This document shows positions 49,630 through 58,643 of a stretch of DNA of 64,000 nucleotides, one piece after another (position 1 is the first letter of the stretch; every line of letters starts with the position of its first letter). The notes below the pieces were generated by a model. That model saw only the letters and a program-made list of their open reading frames with translations. It did not search any database and was not told where the DNA came from. Made by a program: the position numbers and the translations under genes. Origin of the DNA: Adlercreutzia faecimuris (GTDB lineage Bacteria; Actinomycetota; Coriobacteriia; Coriobacteriales; Eggerthellaceae); the NCBI RefSeq assembly GCF_022669055.1, contig NZ_JAJMLW010000001.1:682001-746000 (forward strand). The letters are read 5' to 3'.

Positions 49630-50463
49630 ATGAAGATGAAGAAGTGGGGTGTGCTCGCGGTCAGCGCCGCGATGGTGGCCGCCCTGGGCCTGTTCGGCTG
49701 CTCCGGCGGCAACGATGCCAAGCCCGCCGACGACAAGAAGGCCGAGGAGCCCAAGACCGAGGCCCCGGCCGAGGTGACCCTCATGAAGGACGGCACGCTG
49801 ACCATCGTCAGCTCGCCGGACTACCCGCCGTTCGAGAACCTGGAGAACGGCGAGATCGTCGGCTTCGAGGTAGACCTGTTCAACGCCATCGCCGACAAGA
49901 TGGGCCTCGAGCTTGAGATCGTGCCCCTGCAGTTCGACGCCATCATCCCGGCCATCGCCGCCGGCGGCCAGGGCGACGTGGGCGTCTCCGGCTTCTCGGT
50001 CGACCCCGACCGCGCCAAGGAGATCGACTTCACCGAGAGCTTCTACATCGACGACCAGGCCGTGGCCGTCATGGACTCCTCCTCCATCACCGAGGACAAC
50101 GCCGCCGAGGCCCTGAACCAGGCTGACGTCATCATCGCCGTGCAGACCGGCACCACCGGCGAGACCTTCGCCCAGGAGAACTTCCCGAACGCCACCATTC
50201 AGGGCTACGGCAACTCCACCGACTGCTTCGCCGCGATGCAGTCCGGCAACGCCACCGCCGTGTGCACCAACCTGGCCGTGGTGAACCGCATGCTCAAGGA
50301 CGCCTACTCCGACGCGCGCGTGGTGCTCGAGATCGCCACGGGCGAGGAGTACGCCGCCGTCGTGTCCCAGGACAACCCGGAGCTGACCAAGCAGCTCAAC
50401 GAGGCCATCAAGGCCCTCAAGGACGACGGCACGCTTGAGGAGCTCACCCAGAAGTGGTTCTAG
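49630..50463 (+). CDS. Polar amino-acid ABC transporter substrate-binding lipoprotein
   Basis: 277 aa. The lipoprotein signal MKMKKWGVLAVSAAMVAALGLFGC places the lipidated Cys at 24. A Lys/Glu/Pro linker leads into a family-3 solute-binding domain: LTIVSSPDYPPFENLENGEIVGFEVDLFNAIADKMGLELEI and GQGDVGVSGFSVDPDRAKEIDFTESFY. This family binds Arg, Gln, Glu, Cys or similar. The adjacent amidinotransferase makes arginine or a guanidino compound an attractive but unproven ligand. Confidence 0.9.
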   Translation: MKMKKWGVLAVSAAMVAALGLFGCSGGNDAKPADDKKAEEPKTEAPAEVTLMKDGTLTIVSSPDYPPFENLENGEIVGFEVDLFNAIADKMGLELEIVPLQFDAIIPAIAAGGQGDVGVSGFSVDPDRAKEIDFTESFYIDDQAVAVMDSSSITEDNAAEALNQADVIIAVQTGTTGETFAQENFPNATIQGYGNSTDCFAAMQSGNATAVCTNLAVVNRMLKDAYSDARVVLEIATGEEYAAVVSQDNPELTKQLNEAIKALKDDGTLEELTQKWF

Positions 50464-50496
50464 CCGAGCCGACAGGCCCGCGCCGCTGATGCCAGG

Positions 50497-50528
50497 GGCC
50501 CTTCCTCCCGTCTTCGGGGGGAGGGGCC
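50497..50528 (+). terminator. Intercistronic hairpin after the binding-protein gene
   Basis: GGCCCTTCCTCCC (50497-50509) pairs, with G-U wobbles, with GGGGGAGGGGCC (50517-50528), followed by TTGCCTGTTG. It probably limits transcription into the permease gene and stabilises the binding-protein mRNA. Confidence 0.65.
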
Positions 50529-50566
50529 TTGCCTGTTGTTAACCGCGACTTTTCCGAGGACATGCC

Positions 50567-51973
50567 ATGCTACCTGCGATTACCCCTGCGATCCGCCTGA
50601 TGCCGCCCGCGCGCCGCGCCCTCGCCGCGCTTGCCGCGCTGGCCCTGGCCGCGGCGATGGTGCTGTCCGCGCCGCTGTCCGCCCTCGCCCTCGACACCGC
50701 CAAGTGCACGGCACGCCCCAACGGCAACACCGGATCCGAGGTGTACGGCGGCAGCGAGACGCGCCTGACCTGGGAGGGCCAGGCCGACGCCGACGAGCCC
50801 GTCGCGGGGCTGTCCATCACCTTCCCGGCCGGCACCACGTTCTCGACGGACGATGCGCGCCTCACGATGCTGTCGGGCGAGAAGCTGATGGACCGCACGA
50901 CCATCGACGCCCAGCTGGCCTCGGACGGCGAGACCTTCATCGCCACCTTCGACGAGCCGCTGCCCGCCGGGGCCTACGTCCGCGCCGAGATCTACGAGGT
51001 GACCTTCCCCACCTCCGGCGGCGAGATGCCCATCAAGGGCACCTACACGCTCGAGGACGGCACGACGATGCCCGTGGAGGACATCACGCCCATCATGGTG
51101 GAGGGCGTCTCGCCCGTCGACCAGCTGTCCAAGGCGCTCGAGGAGTCCGACTGGGTGAAGGCGTGGAACTCCAACAAGTTCCTGCGCCTGTTCTTCAACC
51201 CGAGCATCGTGGTGAGCAGCTTCCCCATCGTGTTCCAGGGCTTCCTCATGGCCGTGGCCATCGTGGCCGTGGCGTTCCCCATCGCCATCCCCATCGGGCT
51301 CTGCCTGTCGCTCATGCGCATGGCCAGGCTGCGGCTGCTGCGCGGCATCGCGTCGCTCTACGTCAACGTGGTGCGCGGCACGCCGCTGTTCCTGCAGATC
51401 TACATCGCCTTCTTCGGCCTGCCGCTGGCGGGCATCCAGATCCCGTCGTTCCCGCTGGGCGTCGTGGTGCTGTCGATGAACTCGGCGGCCTACCTGTGCG
51501 AGATTTTCCGCGCGGGCATCCAGTCCATCCCGGCCGGGCAGACCGAGGCGGCGCGCTCGCTGGGCATGAACGGCGCCCAGACGATGATCTTCGTCATCAT
51601 CCCGCAGACGGTGCGCCGCGTCATCCCCACCATGACCAGCGAGTTCATCCTGCTGTACAAGGACACCTCGATGCTGGCGGCCGTGGGCGTCATGGAGGTG
51701 GTCATGTACGCCAAGACCATCGTGGCCTCCACCGGGTCCATCACGCCCTACATCGTGGCCGCGTGCTTCTACCTGGTGATCACGCTGCCGCTGGCGAAGG
51801 TGGTCGGGCGCCTGGAGCACCGGCTGGCCGGCGGCCGCCCGCGCCGCAAGCACCGCCCCGGCGCCGCCAAGCCGCTGCAGGGCACCGACTCCGCCGGCGT
51901 CACGGCCTACGTCACCGACGCGCTGACCTCCCAGCCGGTCATCAAGAACGACACCGCCGATGCCGGCCGCTAG
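50567..51973 (+). CDS. Amino-acid ABC transporter permease with extra extracytoplasmic N-terminal domain
   Basis: 468 aa; family permeases are usually about 220-300 aa. Residues ~1-42 are a hydrophobic signal-like segment ([27 protein letters not shown]). Residues ~43-210 form a soluble beta-rich domain ([30 protein letters not shown]...). The His/Glu/Gln-type permease core follows ([48 protein letters not shown], the EAA loop). The C-terminus adds a basic 50-residue cytoplasmic tail. The N-terminal domain could dock the binding protein or sense ligand; I do not recognise it. Confidence 0.87.
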   Translation: MLPAITPAIRLMPPARRALAALAALALAAAMVLSAPLSALALDTAKCTARPNGNTGSEVYGGSETRLTWEGQADADEPVAGLSITFPAGTTFSTDDARLTMLSGEKLMDRTTIDAQLASDGETFIATFDEPLPAGAYVRAEIYEVTFPTSGGEMPIKGTYTLEDGTTMPVEDITPIMVEGVSPVDQLSKALEESDWVKAWNSNKFLRLFFNPSIVVSSFPIVFQGFLMAVAIVAVAFPIAIPIGLCLSLMRMARLRLLRGIASLYVNVVRGTPLFLQIYIAFFGLPLAGIQIPSFPLGVVVLSMNSAAYLCEIFRAGIQSIPAGQTEAARSLGMNGAQTMIFVIIPQTVRRVIPTMTSEFILLYKDTSMLAAVGVMEVVMYAKTIVASTGSITPYIVAACFYLVITLPLAKVVGRLEHRLAGGRPRRKHRPGAAKPLQGTDSAGVTAYVTDALTSQPVIKNDTADAGR

Positions 51974-51998
51974 GCCCGAAGCCCCGAAGGAGGATCCC

Positions 51999-52772
51999 AT
52001 GGACGACAAGACCGGCGCCCCCGGCAGCCACGTGAACTACGACGAGCCCGTCGTGCGCATCGAGGGGCTCAAGAAGGCCTTCGACGACAACGTCGTGCTG
52101 CGCAACGTCAACCTGGAGGTGTACCGCGGCGAGGTGGTGGTCATCCTGGGCCCGTCCGGCTCGGGCAAGTCCACCATGCTGCGCTGCATCAACCTGCTGG
52201 AGACCCCCACCGACGGCCGCATCTTCTTCGAGGACACCGAGATCACCGGCAAGAAGGTGGACATCAACAAGGTGCGCGCCCAGCTGGGCATGGTGTTCCA
52301 GAGCTTCAACCTGTTCCCGCACCTCACCGCCAAGGGCAACGTCATGCTGGCCCAGCGCAAGGTGCTCGGCCGCTCGAAGGAGGAGGCCGAGCGCATCGCC
52401 GTCGAGGAGCTGACGAAGGTGGGCCTGGGCGAGCGCATCGACTACAAGCCCGCCGAGCTCTCCGGCGGCCAGCAGCAGCGCGTGGCCATCGCGCGCGCCC
52501 TGGCCATGCGCCCGCACGTGATGCTGTTCGACGAGGCGACGAGCGCGCTTGACCCGGAGCTCGTGCGCGACGTGCTCGGCGTCATGAAGGAGCTCGCGCG
52601 CGGCGGCATGACCATGATCGTGGTCACCCACGAGATGGGCTTCGCCCGCGACGTGGCCGACCGCGTCATCTTCATGGACGGCGGCGTCATCGTGGAGGAG
52701 GGCACGCCCGAGGAGGTCTTCGACCACCCGAAGTCCGACCGCACCAAGGACTTTCTGGGCCACATCGCCTAA
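51999..52772 (+). CDS. Amino-acid ABC transporter ATP-binding protein
   Basis: 257 aa, GlnQ/HisP type. Walker A is GPSGSGKS, the Q-loop lies in [13 protein letters not shown], the signature is [15 protein letters not shown], Walker B is [14 protein letters not shown] and the H-loop is [10 protein letters not shown] start at ATG 51999 (AAGGAGGATCCC site) rather than at an upstream start that overlaps the permease end. 25 bp after the permease gene. Confidence 0.92.
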   Translation: MDDKTGAPGSHVNYDEPVVRIEGLKKAFDDNVVLRNVNLEVYRGEVVVILGPSGSGKSTMLRCINLLETPTDGRIFFEDTEITGKKVDINKVRAQLGMVFQSFNLFPHLTAKGNVMLAQRKVLGRSKEEAERIAVEELTKVGLGERIDYKPAELSGGQQQRVAIARALAMRPHVMLFDEATSALDPELVRDVLGVMKELARGGMTMIVVTHEMGFARDVADRVIFMDGGVIVEEGTPEEVFDHPKSDRTKDFLGHIA

Positions 52773-52868
52773 GGCGCGAAGGCGAATCGCATCCGTCAAC
52801 TTAGTTAATGCACCTGTTACCAAAAGGTGGTATAACGTCACTGCTGTAAAACACGAAAGGAGATTTTC

Positions 52869-54014
52869 ATGCCGAAGATCGTCAATTCCTGGAATGACTG
52901 GGATCCGCTGAAGCATGTCATCGTCGGCCGCTGCGACAACGGGATGATCCCGCCCGAGGAGCCCGCCTCCTCCGAGAAGGTGCCGGTGGACTCCGACATG
53001 CGCGGCATGTGGGGCCTGCGCCCGCTCGAGACGGTGGAGAAGGGCAACGCGGCGCTGGAGCGCCTGGTCAAGATCCTCGAGGATCGCGGCATCAAGGTCG
53101 ATCGCCCCACCCCGCTGCAGTGGAACCAGAAGATCGGCACGCCGGACTTCACCAACGACTCCATGATGGGCTGCATGCCCCCGCGCGACGTGCTGCTGAC
53201 CATCGGCAACGAGATCATGGCCGCCGCCCAGTCCTTCCGCAGCCGCTACTTCGAGTACCTGGCCTACTGGCCGCTCATGGAGAAGTACTTCGAGGAGGAT
53301 CCGGAGTTCATCTGGACCCAGGCCCCGCGCCCGCGCCTGACCGACAAGTCCTACAAGCACAACTACTACGATGAGTCCATCTCCATCGAGGAGCGCCTCG
53401 TCCGCACCGCCAACAAGGACTTCGTCACCACCGAGGTCGAGCCCATGTGGGACGCCGCGGACTGGATGCGCATGGGCAAGGACATCTTCGTCCAGCACGG
53501 CCTGACCACCAACCGCGCCGCCATGGACTGGATGCAGCGCTACCATCCCGACCTGCGCATCCACGCCGTCAACTTCCCCGGCGACCCGTACCCCATCCAC
53601 ATCGACGCCACCTTCGTGCCGCTGCGCCCGGGCCTGATCATCAACAACCCGGTGCGCCCGCTGCCGCAGGAGCAGCGCGCCATCTTCGAGGCCAACGACT
53701 GGCAGATCGTCGAGGCGGCCCAGCCGGCCCACGACGAGCCGCCGGCGCTGTGCTACAGCTCGGTGTGGCTGTCCATGAACTGCCTGGTGCTCGACCCGAA
53801 GACCGTCGTCGTCGAGGCGTCCGAGGTGCACCAGATGGAGCAGATGGACAAGCTGGGCATGAACGTCATCCCCTGCGACCTGCGCGACGCCTACCCGTTC
53901 GGCGGCGGCCTGCACTGCTGCACCGCCGACGTCTACCGCGAGGGCGGCTGCGAGGACTACTTCCCGAACCGCGTGCCGGATTCTACCCTGGTGCGCCCGG
54001 AGATGTGGGACTAG
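52869..54014 (+). CDS. Glycine amidinotransferase-like enzyme (AGAT/GATM family)
   Basis: 381 aa. The guanidino-group transferase fold is clear, with the catalytic triad in vertebrate-GATM-like context: Asp195 in EPMWDAADW, His244 in YPIHIDATF and Cys350 in GGGLHC. Other shared blocks are KDIFVQ...TN, WLSMNCLVLD and VEASEV. The family moves the amidino group of arginine to glycine or another amine, giving guanidinoacetate (or analogue) and ornithine; some members hydrolyse instead. It lies 96 bp after an amino-acid ABC operon that may supply substrate, and ends before a strong terminator. TATAAC at 52831-52836 may be its own -10. Acceptor amine unknown. Confidence 0.88.
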   Translation: MPKIVNSWNDWDPLKHVIVGRCDNGMIPPEEPASSEKVPVDSDMRGMWGLRPLETVEKGNAALERLVKILEDRGIKVDRPTPLQWNQKIGTPDFTNDSMMGCMPPRDVLLTIGNEIMAAAQSFRSRYFEYLAYWPLMEKYFEEDPEFIWTQAPRPRLTDKSYKHNYYDESISIEERLVRTANKDFVTTEVEPMWDAADWMRMGKDIFVQHGLTTNRAAMDWMQRYHPDLRIHAVNFPGDPYPIHIDATFVPLRPGLIINNPVRPLPQEQRAIFEANDWQIVEAAQPAHDEPPALCYSSVWLSMNCLVLDPKTVVVEASEVHQMEQMDKLGMNVIPCDLRDAYPFGGGLHCCTADVYREGGCEDYFPNRVPDSTLVRPEMWD

Positions 54015-54095
54015 CACTCGTCGGCTGACGCCAGCAAGCACGCGGGGCCGCAGCGCCCCGCAAGTGCGGGGCCCGCGCGGCCCCAGCGAACCCGG

Positions 54096-54128
54096 AGGGC
54101 CCGCTCGAGAGAGCGGGCCCTCTTTTTT
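54096..54128 (+). terminator. Rho-independent terminator after the amidinotransferase gene
   Basis: An 11-bp perfect stem AGGGCCCGCTC (54096-54106) / GAGCGGGCCCT (54111-54121), loop GAGA, followed by TCTTTTTT. Confidence 0.92.
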
Positions 54129-54217
54129 GCGTCGAAGGCTCTTCTCGTCAGCTAATTCAGAATATTTTCTGAAACCCTGCTATACTGGGCGTGTCGGCAC
54201 GTGGAACGGAGGACGCT

Positions 54218-54496
54218 ATGCCCATCATCAGGACCGCATCGGATTTGCAGCGCAACATCAGCGAGATCTACGAGCTGGTCGAGAACAGCCCCGAGCCCGT
54301 CTACATCACCCGCAACGGCCGCGCCGACCTCGTCATCATGGACGCCCGCGCCTACGAGGTGCACGAGCGCCTTCGCCGCGAGGTCTACGACTACGAGAAG
54401 GCGCTCAAGGAGCGCCTGATGGCCGCCTACGAGGAGGCTCAGGCCGGCAAGGTGACGCCGCTGCATGACATTCGAAGGGAGATGGGGCTCGAATGA
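54218..54496 (+). CDS. Phd/YefM-type antitoxin
   Basis: 92 aa. The sequence IIRTASDLQRNISEIYELVENSPEPVYITRNGRADLVIMDARAYE is the Phd/YefM DNA-binding N-terminal domain. The C-terminal helical part would wrap the toxin. ATG 54218 follows GGAGGA. The upstream 54129-54217 contains AT-rich TATACT-like promoter sequence that the antitoxin would autorepress. It overlaps the toxin gene by 4 bp. Confidence 0.88.
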   Translation: MPIIRTASDLQRNISEIYELVENSPEPVYITRNGRADLVIMDARAYEVHERLRREVYDYEKALKERLMAAYEEAQAGKVTPLHDIRREMGLE

Positions 54497-54828
54497 GGGA
54501 AGACGAAGAAGGGGTCAGGGCGGCTTATGCCGTAACGCTCACCCAGGAGGCCGAGGTTGTTTACCGGGGCATTCCCTCGAAGTATGATTTTGCCAAGGTG
54601 GATAAGATGCTCCTCATCCTCGACACCCTTCCCGAGATCGGGCGCGTCTACGATCCCGACTACGAGGCCATGCGGCTGCCCTTCGAGGTGCGCGTCGCCT
54701 ACGCGGGCCGCTACGGCGTCTACTACACGGTGGACGAGGAGGAACGCCAGGTCATCGTCTTCGCCATCGAGGATCAGCGCCGAAACCCCCTCAACCGCTT
54801 CTACGGCGTCTACCCCCACGAGGCGTAG
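54493..54828 (+). CDS. RelE/ParE-type toxin
   Basis: 111 aa. The RelE/ParE fold is suggested by IPSKYDFAKVDKMLLILDTLPEIGRVYDPDYEAMRLPFEVRVAYAGRYGVYYTVDEEERQVIVFAIED. The C-terminal RNPLNRFYG is where catalytic or target-binding residues usually lie. Whether it cleaves mRNA on the ribosome or poisons gyrase cannot be told from sequence. Translationally coupled to the antitoxin (ATGA). Confidence 0.82.
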   Translation: MREDEEGVRAAYAVTLTQEAEVVYRGIPSKYDFAKVDKMLLILDTLPEIGRVYDPDYEAMRLPFEVRVAYAGRYGVYYTVDEEERQVIVFAIEDQRRNPLNRFYGVYPHEA

Positions 54829-54849
54829 AGGCGCACGGCTCCAGAACCA

Positions 54850-54879
54850 GAAGCGCCCGCTCGAACGAGCGGGCGCTTC
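54850..54879. terminator. Bidirectional terminator hairpin between convergent genes
   Basis: GAAGCGCCCGCTC (54850-54862), loop GAAC, GAGCGGGCGCTTC (54867-54879): 13 bp perfect. It serves the toxin gene and possibly the convergent DUF2798 gene; T-runs are weak. Confidence 0.65.
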
Positions 54880-54907
54880 ACGTTGGCGGTTGGTCGTGTC
54901 GGCCGTC

Positions 54908-55561
54908 CTACCCCGTGAAGATGCCGGCCCAGGTGGTGGCGAAGCGCTGGGTGGCCTGGACGAGGCGGGCGCCGGTGGCCGGCATGATGACGTTGTGGTA
55001 CAGCAGGCGCACGGCCGGGCCCACCACCAGCAGGTTCACGAGGATGGCCACGGCCATGACGAAGGGCAGCTCGCCCCAGGCGTTGGCGACGAGGTTGTCG
55101 GGTCCCTTCAGCAGCAGCGCCGTGAACACGGCCATGACCGGCGCCATGAAGCTCACGTTGAGCGCCGACATCGCCGCGGTGCGCGCCACCCCCGTCAGGT
55201 GCGGGAAGATGAGGCGCGGCGCCACGGCGTCGACCGCGCGGTTGGCGTAGAGCAGCCGCATCCCCATGGCGATGGAGAACACCACCGGGTAGAGCCAGTG
55301 GGACGACGCGAGGAAGTCGAGGCCGGTGTGGCGCAGGCCGTTGAAGGTGGTCATGAACGTGACCATGCCGCCGCCCATGAGGATGCCGAACACCGCCTTG
55401 CCCAGGGCGTCCTTGGGCGCGGGCGCGGTGCCGTCCAGGCAGTCGCGGTAGCCGTAGAGGCGCGGCTTGGCGGGCTCGGGCAGATGGGGGAGCGCGAGGG
55501 AATCGGACGCGCGAAGGGGGAGGGCCTGATCGGCCTCGCTGTGCATGTTGAGGGATTTCAT
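54908..55561 (-). CDS. DUF2798 membrane protein, two tandem repeats
   Basis: 217 aa. After a ~55-residue hydrophilic N-terminus come two copies of a two-helix unit: AVFGILMGGGMVTFMTTFNGLRHTG... and AAMSALNVSFMAPVMAVFTALLLKG.... Each helix pair resembles DUF2798. I chose the ATG at 55561 (AGGCGTC upstream); a longer reading to 55669 overlaps the divergent promoter. Function unknown. Divergent from the EamA gene. Confidence 0.75.
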   Translation of the reverse strand: MKSLNMHSEADQALPLRASDSLALPHLPEPAKPRLYGYRDCLDGTAPAPKDALGKAVFGILMGGGMVTFMTTFNGLRHTGLDFLASSHWLYPVVFSIAMGMRLLYANRAVDAVAPRLIFPHLTGVARTAAMSALNVSFMAPVMAVFTALLLKGPDNLVANAWGELPFVMAVAILVNLLVVGPAVRLLYHNVIMPATGARLVQATQRFATTWAGIFTG

Positions 55562-55669
55562 GACGCCTAGTGTACCCCGGCCCGCCCGCATCCACCAACG
55601 CTCCACATCCCCTCCCCGCGAGCGGCACAACCCGTGTACAATAGCGGGCGTTTCGGAGAAGGGACGCAC

Positions 55670-56779
55670 GTGGGTGACGACTACCAGATGAACCGGCGGC
55701 TCGGCGTGGCTGCGGTGCTCGTGGCGACGACGGGCATGGGCCTGTCGGGCCTGCTCACGCGCGGCGCCACCCGCGTCGAGTTCTTCGGCGCCGAGCTGGT
55801 GGGCGGCGAGTCCATCGGCGCGTTCATGACCGTGGGGCGCATGGTGATGGGCCTGGCCTTCTTCGCCGTGCTGCTGCTGGCCACGGGCAAGGCGGGCCTG
55901 TTTCGCCGCACGCGGCTGACGCCGGCCATCGCGCTCGGCGGCCTGCTGGCCGGCGTGTCCTTCGCCTTCTACATGGTGGCGGCGCTGCTGACGACGCTTG
56001 CCAACGCCGTCTTCCTCATCTACACCGGGCCCTTGTTCTGCACGCTGCTGGCGCGCGTGTTCCGCAAGGAGCCCATCAGCCGCTTCCAGGGGGCGTGCCT
56101 GGCCGCCGTGTTCGCCGGGATGCTGCTGACCTCGGGGCTCGTGGGCTTCGACGAGGGCGGCCTTGCGGTGGGGTCGCTTCTGGGCACCGCGTCGGAGGAG
56201 TACCCGCTCATGGGGCTCGGCAACGCGATGGGCCTGCTCTCGGGCGTATTCTACGGCGTGTCGCTGTTCTGCAACGGCTACCGCAAGGACTGCGACTCCA
56301 CGGTGCGCGGTGTGTGGAACTTCCTGTTCGCCAGCGCGGGCTCGCTGACCGTCGCCTTCGCGATGACGGGCGCGTGGCCCCTGGGCGAGGTTGCCCTGGC
56401 GCCGGCCAACTGGGGCTTCGCCGTGGCGCTGTGGGTGATCTGCGGGCCGGTGGGCATGGGGTGTCTGCTCGTGGCCGGGCGCAACCTGCCGGCGGTCGAG
56501 TACGCCACCATATCGTACTGGGAGTGCGTCGTGTCGCTGGCGGCGAGCGCCCTTGTGTTCGCCGAGCCGCTGTCGGCTGCCACGCTCGCCGGCGGCGCGC
56601 TCATCATCGCCGGGGGCGCCCTGCCGGCGCTCGGCGCCCTACGCGGGACGCCGGCGCGCGCAGAGGCGTCCACGGACGGGGATGCGCCCGCGCTCGCCGG
56701 CGATGCGGAACCCGCGTTTGCGCCCGCCGTCCCCGCCGCCCCCGAGGCCGACCCCGACCTCGATCCCCGCATCGCCTAG
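55670..56779 (+). CDS. EamA/DMT-superfamily transporter
   Basis: 369 aa from the GTG at 55670, chosen because GGAGAAGGG ends 6 bp before it and TACAAT (55637-55642) looks like the -10. The ATG at 55688 is the alternative. Two EamA repeats give about ten helices (GLSGLLTRGATRVEF; YMVAALLTTLANAVFLIYTGPLFCTLLARV; WECVVSLAASALVFAEPLS). The last ~45 residues are an Ala/Pro/Asp-rich cytoplasmic tail. Metabolite export is the usual role; substrate unknown. Confidence 0.83.
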   Translation: MGDDYQMNRRLGVAAVLVATTGMGLSGLLTRGATRVEFFGAELVGGESIGAFMTVGRMVMGLAFFAVLLLATGKAGLFRRTRLTPAIALGGLLAGVSFAFYMVAALLTTLANAVFLIYTGPLFCTLLARVFRKEPISRFQGACLAAVFAGMLLTSGLVGFDEGGLAVGSLLGTASEEYPLMGLGNAMGLLSGVFYGVSLFCNGYRKDCDSTVRGVWNFLFASAGSLTVAFAMTGAWPLGEVALAPANWGFAVALWVICGPVGMGCLLVAGRNLPAVEYATISYWECVVSLAASALVFAEPLSAATLAGGALIIAGGALPALGALRGTPARAEASTDGDAPALAGDAEPAFAPAVPAAPEADPDLDPRIA

Positions 56780-56825
56780 GCGTCCCGCGCGGGCCCGGCT
56801 TCTGCCGCGCATAACTCGGGGCTTG

Positions 56826-56983
56826 TTTCCGCCAAAAATCGGACTTGTGAACCTGCGTGCGGCCGACGTGCGTGCCCATGCCGCGCCTGGGCGCCCGTTT
56901 GCCCAGGAAAAAGCCGCAGCTAACTTTCCCGATGCCGTTCAAGGCGCGCTATTCGGGCTCACAAGTCCGATTTTTGGCGGAAA
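56826..56983. repeat. Long inverted-repeat element E
   Basis: 25-bp perfect arms at 56826-56850 and 56959-56983, unlike those of the other elements. On the minus strand the interior contains CCTGGGCAAACG (complement of 56896-56907), the core of elements A and D in opposite orientation. It occupies part of the 504-bp gap 56780-57283, whose remainder shows GC-rich inverted runs and no gene. Confidence 0.8.
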
Positions 56984-57283
56984 ACGCCCTGCGGCGCGAC
57001 GCACGGCGAGGGGGGCGGAGCGCGGCGCGCGGCGCGCGGCGCTCGACCCCGCTCCCGGTATGATTTCGCTGCCGCCCTCTCGCGCGCCGGTAAGCGGCGG
57101 CATCGCCTTCCACCTGCGCAAACGCCGGCGCCCCGCTCGCCACGCCTCCGGGCGGCTCCTCGGGCGCGTATGAGTCTCAACGTTTCGTTCAATCCCGCGT
57201 AATACCCCGCTTCTTCCGCCTCGGCCCGCGCGTTTTGCATACTGCCCCCAGGTTCGACGGCAATGGGAGAGAGAGGGGATCTC

Positions 57284-58585
57284 ATGACGCTTTCCGTGTC
57301 GAAGTTCGGCGTTCAGCCGGGGCAGCTCACGCCCGCGCAGCGGTGGCTCTGCTTCGCCGCGCTGTTCTTCCTGGGCTTCACCGCCACGTTCAACCAGTTC
57401 AAGGTGGCGCCGGCCATCCAGTACATCGGCGTCGACCTGGGGATGCCCGTGGACATGCTCAGCCAGATCATGGGCGTGTTCTCCATCGCGGGCATGCTTC
57501 TGGCCTACCCTGGCATGTGGGTGATGCAGCGCTGCGGCGTGAAGTCGTCCATCGTGGCGACCGCCTGCATCCAGCTTGTCGGCTCGGTCGTGTGCGCCGT
57601 GTCCACCACCGCGCCGGTCTTCCTGGTGGGCCGCACGCTCGAGGGCGTCGCCTACGGCCTGGTGTGCGTGATCGGTCCCAACATCATGCCGCGGCTGTTC
57701 CCGCTCAAGAATCAGGGCGCGGCCATGGGCATCTGGTCGCAGTGGACGCCCATGGGCGTCGTCATCGCGTTCTTCTTGGCGCCGCTCATCTACGACGCCG
57801 CCGGCGGCACCAGCGTGGCGTTCTCCTGGCAGCCCATCTGGTACGTGTCGCTGGTGATGGAGGTCATCGCCATCCTGTGGCTGCTCGTCAGCTGCAAGAT
57901 GCCGGCCGTGCCCGAGAACGAGCTGGTGGCCGGCGACCCGTCGCGCCGCCGCGCGCCCGGCCGCAACTTCATGCTGGCCGGCTTCATGGTGTGCGCCGTC
58001 TTCTTCGTGTGGGTGTACGTCTACGTGGCCAACATCAACACGCTCTACCCGACGTTCTTGCAGAACGTGAAGGGGCTCGGCGTGTTCGACTCGTCCATGC
58101 TGCCCAACTGGACGGCCATCATCACCATCCCGCTGGGCATCGTGTTCGGCATCCTGGCCGACCGCTACCGCTTCCGCAAGGCCATGGTGATCGTGGGCTA
58201 CCTGATCGTGGCCGTGAGCGTGGCGTTCTTCTTCTACACCCCCGGCGCCGACATGACCGGCCCCTGGACGGGCTGCATCCTCATGGGCCTGGCCGGCGCC
58301 CTCGTGCCCACCGGCACCCGCGCCATCGCGCCGGTGCTCGTGCCCGAGCCGCGCAAGACCGACCTGGTGCTGGCCACCATGGCGTTCGCCACGGGGCTGG
58401 CGCAGGTGGTGGGCGGCTACATCGTGTCGCCCCTGGTGACGTCGCTGGGCTACCAGGTGAACGCCCAGCTCATCCTGGCCCCGCTGGCGGTGCTCGCCGC
58501 CGTGCTGGTGGCCGTGTTCGTGAAGTCCGACCGCGCCGTGGCCGAGGTGCGCGCCGAGGAGGAGCGCGCCGAGGAGCGGGCCTAG
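57284..58585 (+). CDS. MFS transporter linked to the pyrogallol transhydroxylase genes
   Basis: 433 aa, 12 predicted helices. The N-terminal half opens with LFFLGFTATFNQFKVAPAIQYIG. The loop between helices 8 and 9 contains FGILADRYRFRKAM, the MFS signature. I chose ATG 57284 (GAGAGGGGAT site) over ATG 57263. Immediately upstream of the transhydroxylase genes (58 bp), so uptake or efflux of a phenolic is likely. The 20-residue acidic C-terminus (EVRAEEERAEERA) is unusual. Confidence 0.83.
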   Translation: MTLSVSKFGVQPGQLTPAQRWLCFAALFFLGFTATFNQFKVAPAIQYIGVDLGMPVDMLSQIMGVFSIAGMLLAYPGMWVMQRCGVKSSIVATACIQLVGSVVCAVSTTAPVFLVGRTLEGVAYGLVCVIGPNIMPRLFPLKNQGAAMGIWSQWTPMGVVIAFFLAPLIYDAAGGTSVAFSWQPIWYVSLVMEVIAILWLLVSCKMPAVPENELVAGDPSRRRAPGRNFMLAGFMVCAVFFVWVYVYVANINTLYPTFLQNVKGLGVFDSSMLPNWTAIITIPLGIVFGILADRYRFRKAMVIVGYLIVAVSVAFFFYTPGADMTGPWTGCILMGLAGALVPTGTRAIAPVLVPEPRKTDLVLATMAFATGLAQVVGGYIVSPLVTSLGYQVNAQLILAPLAVLAAVLVAVFVKSDRAVAEVRAEEERAEERA

Positions 58586-58643
58586 CCCCGCGGCGGGGAG
58601 GTCACCCGAGAGAGAGTCCAACGGATCCGAGGAGAGGAGAACC

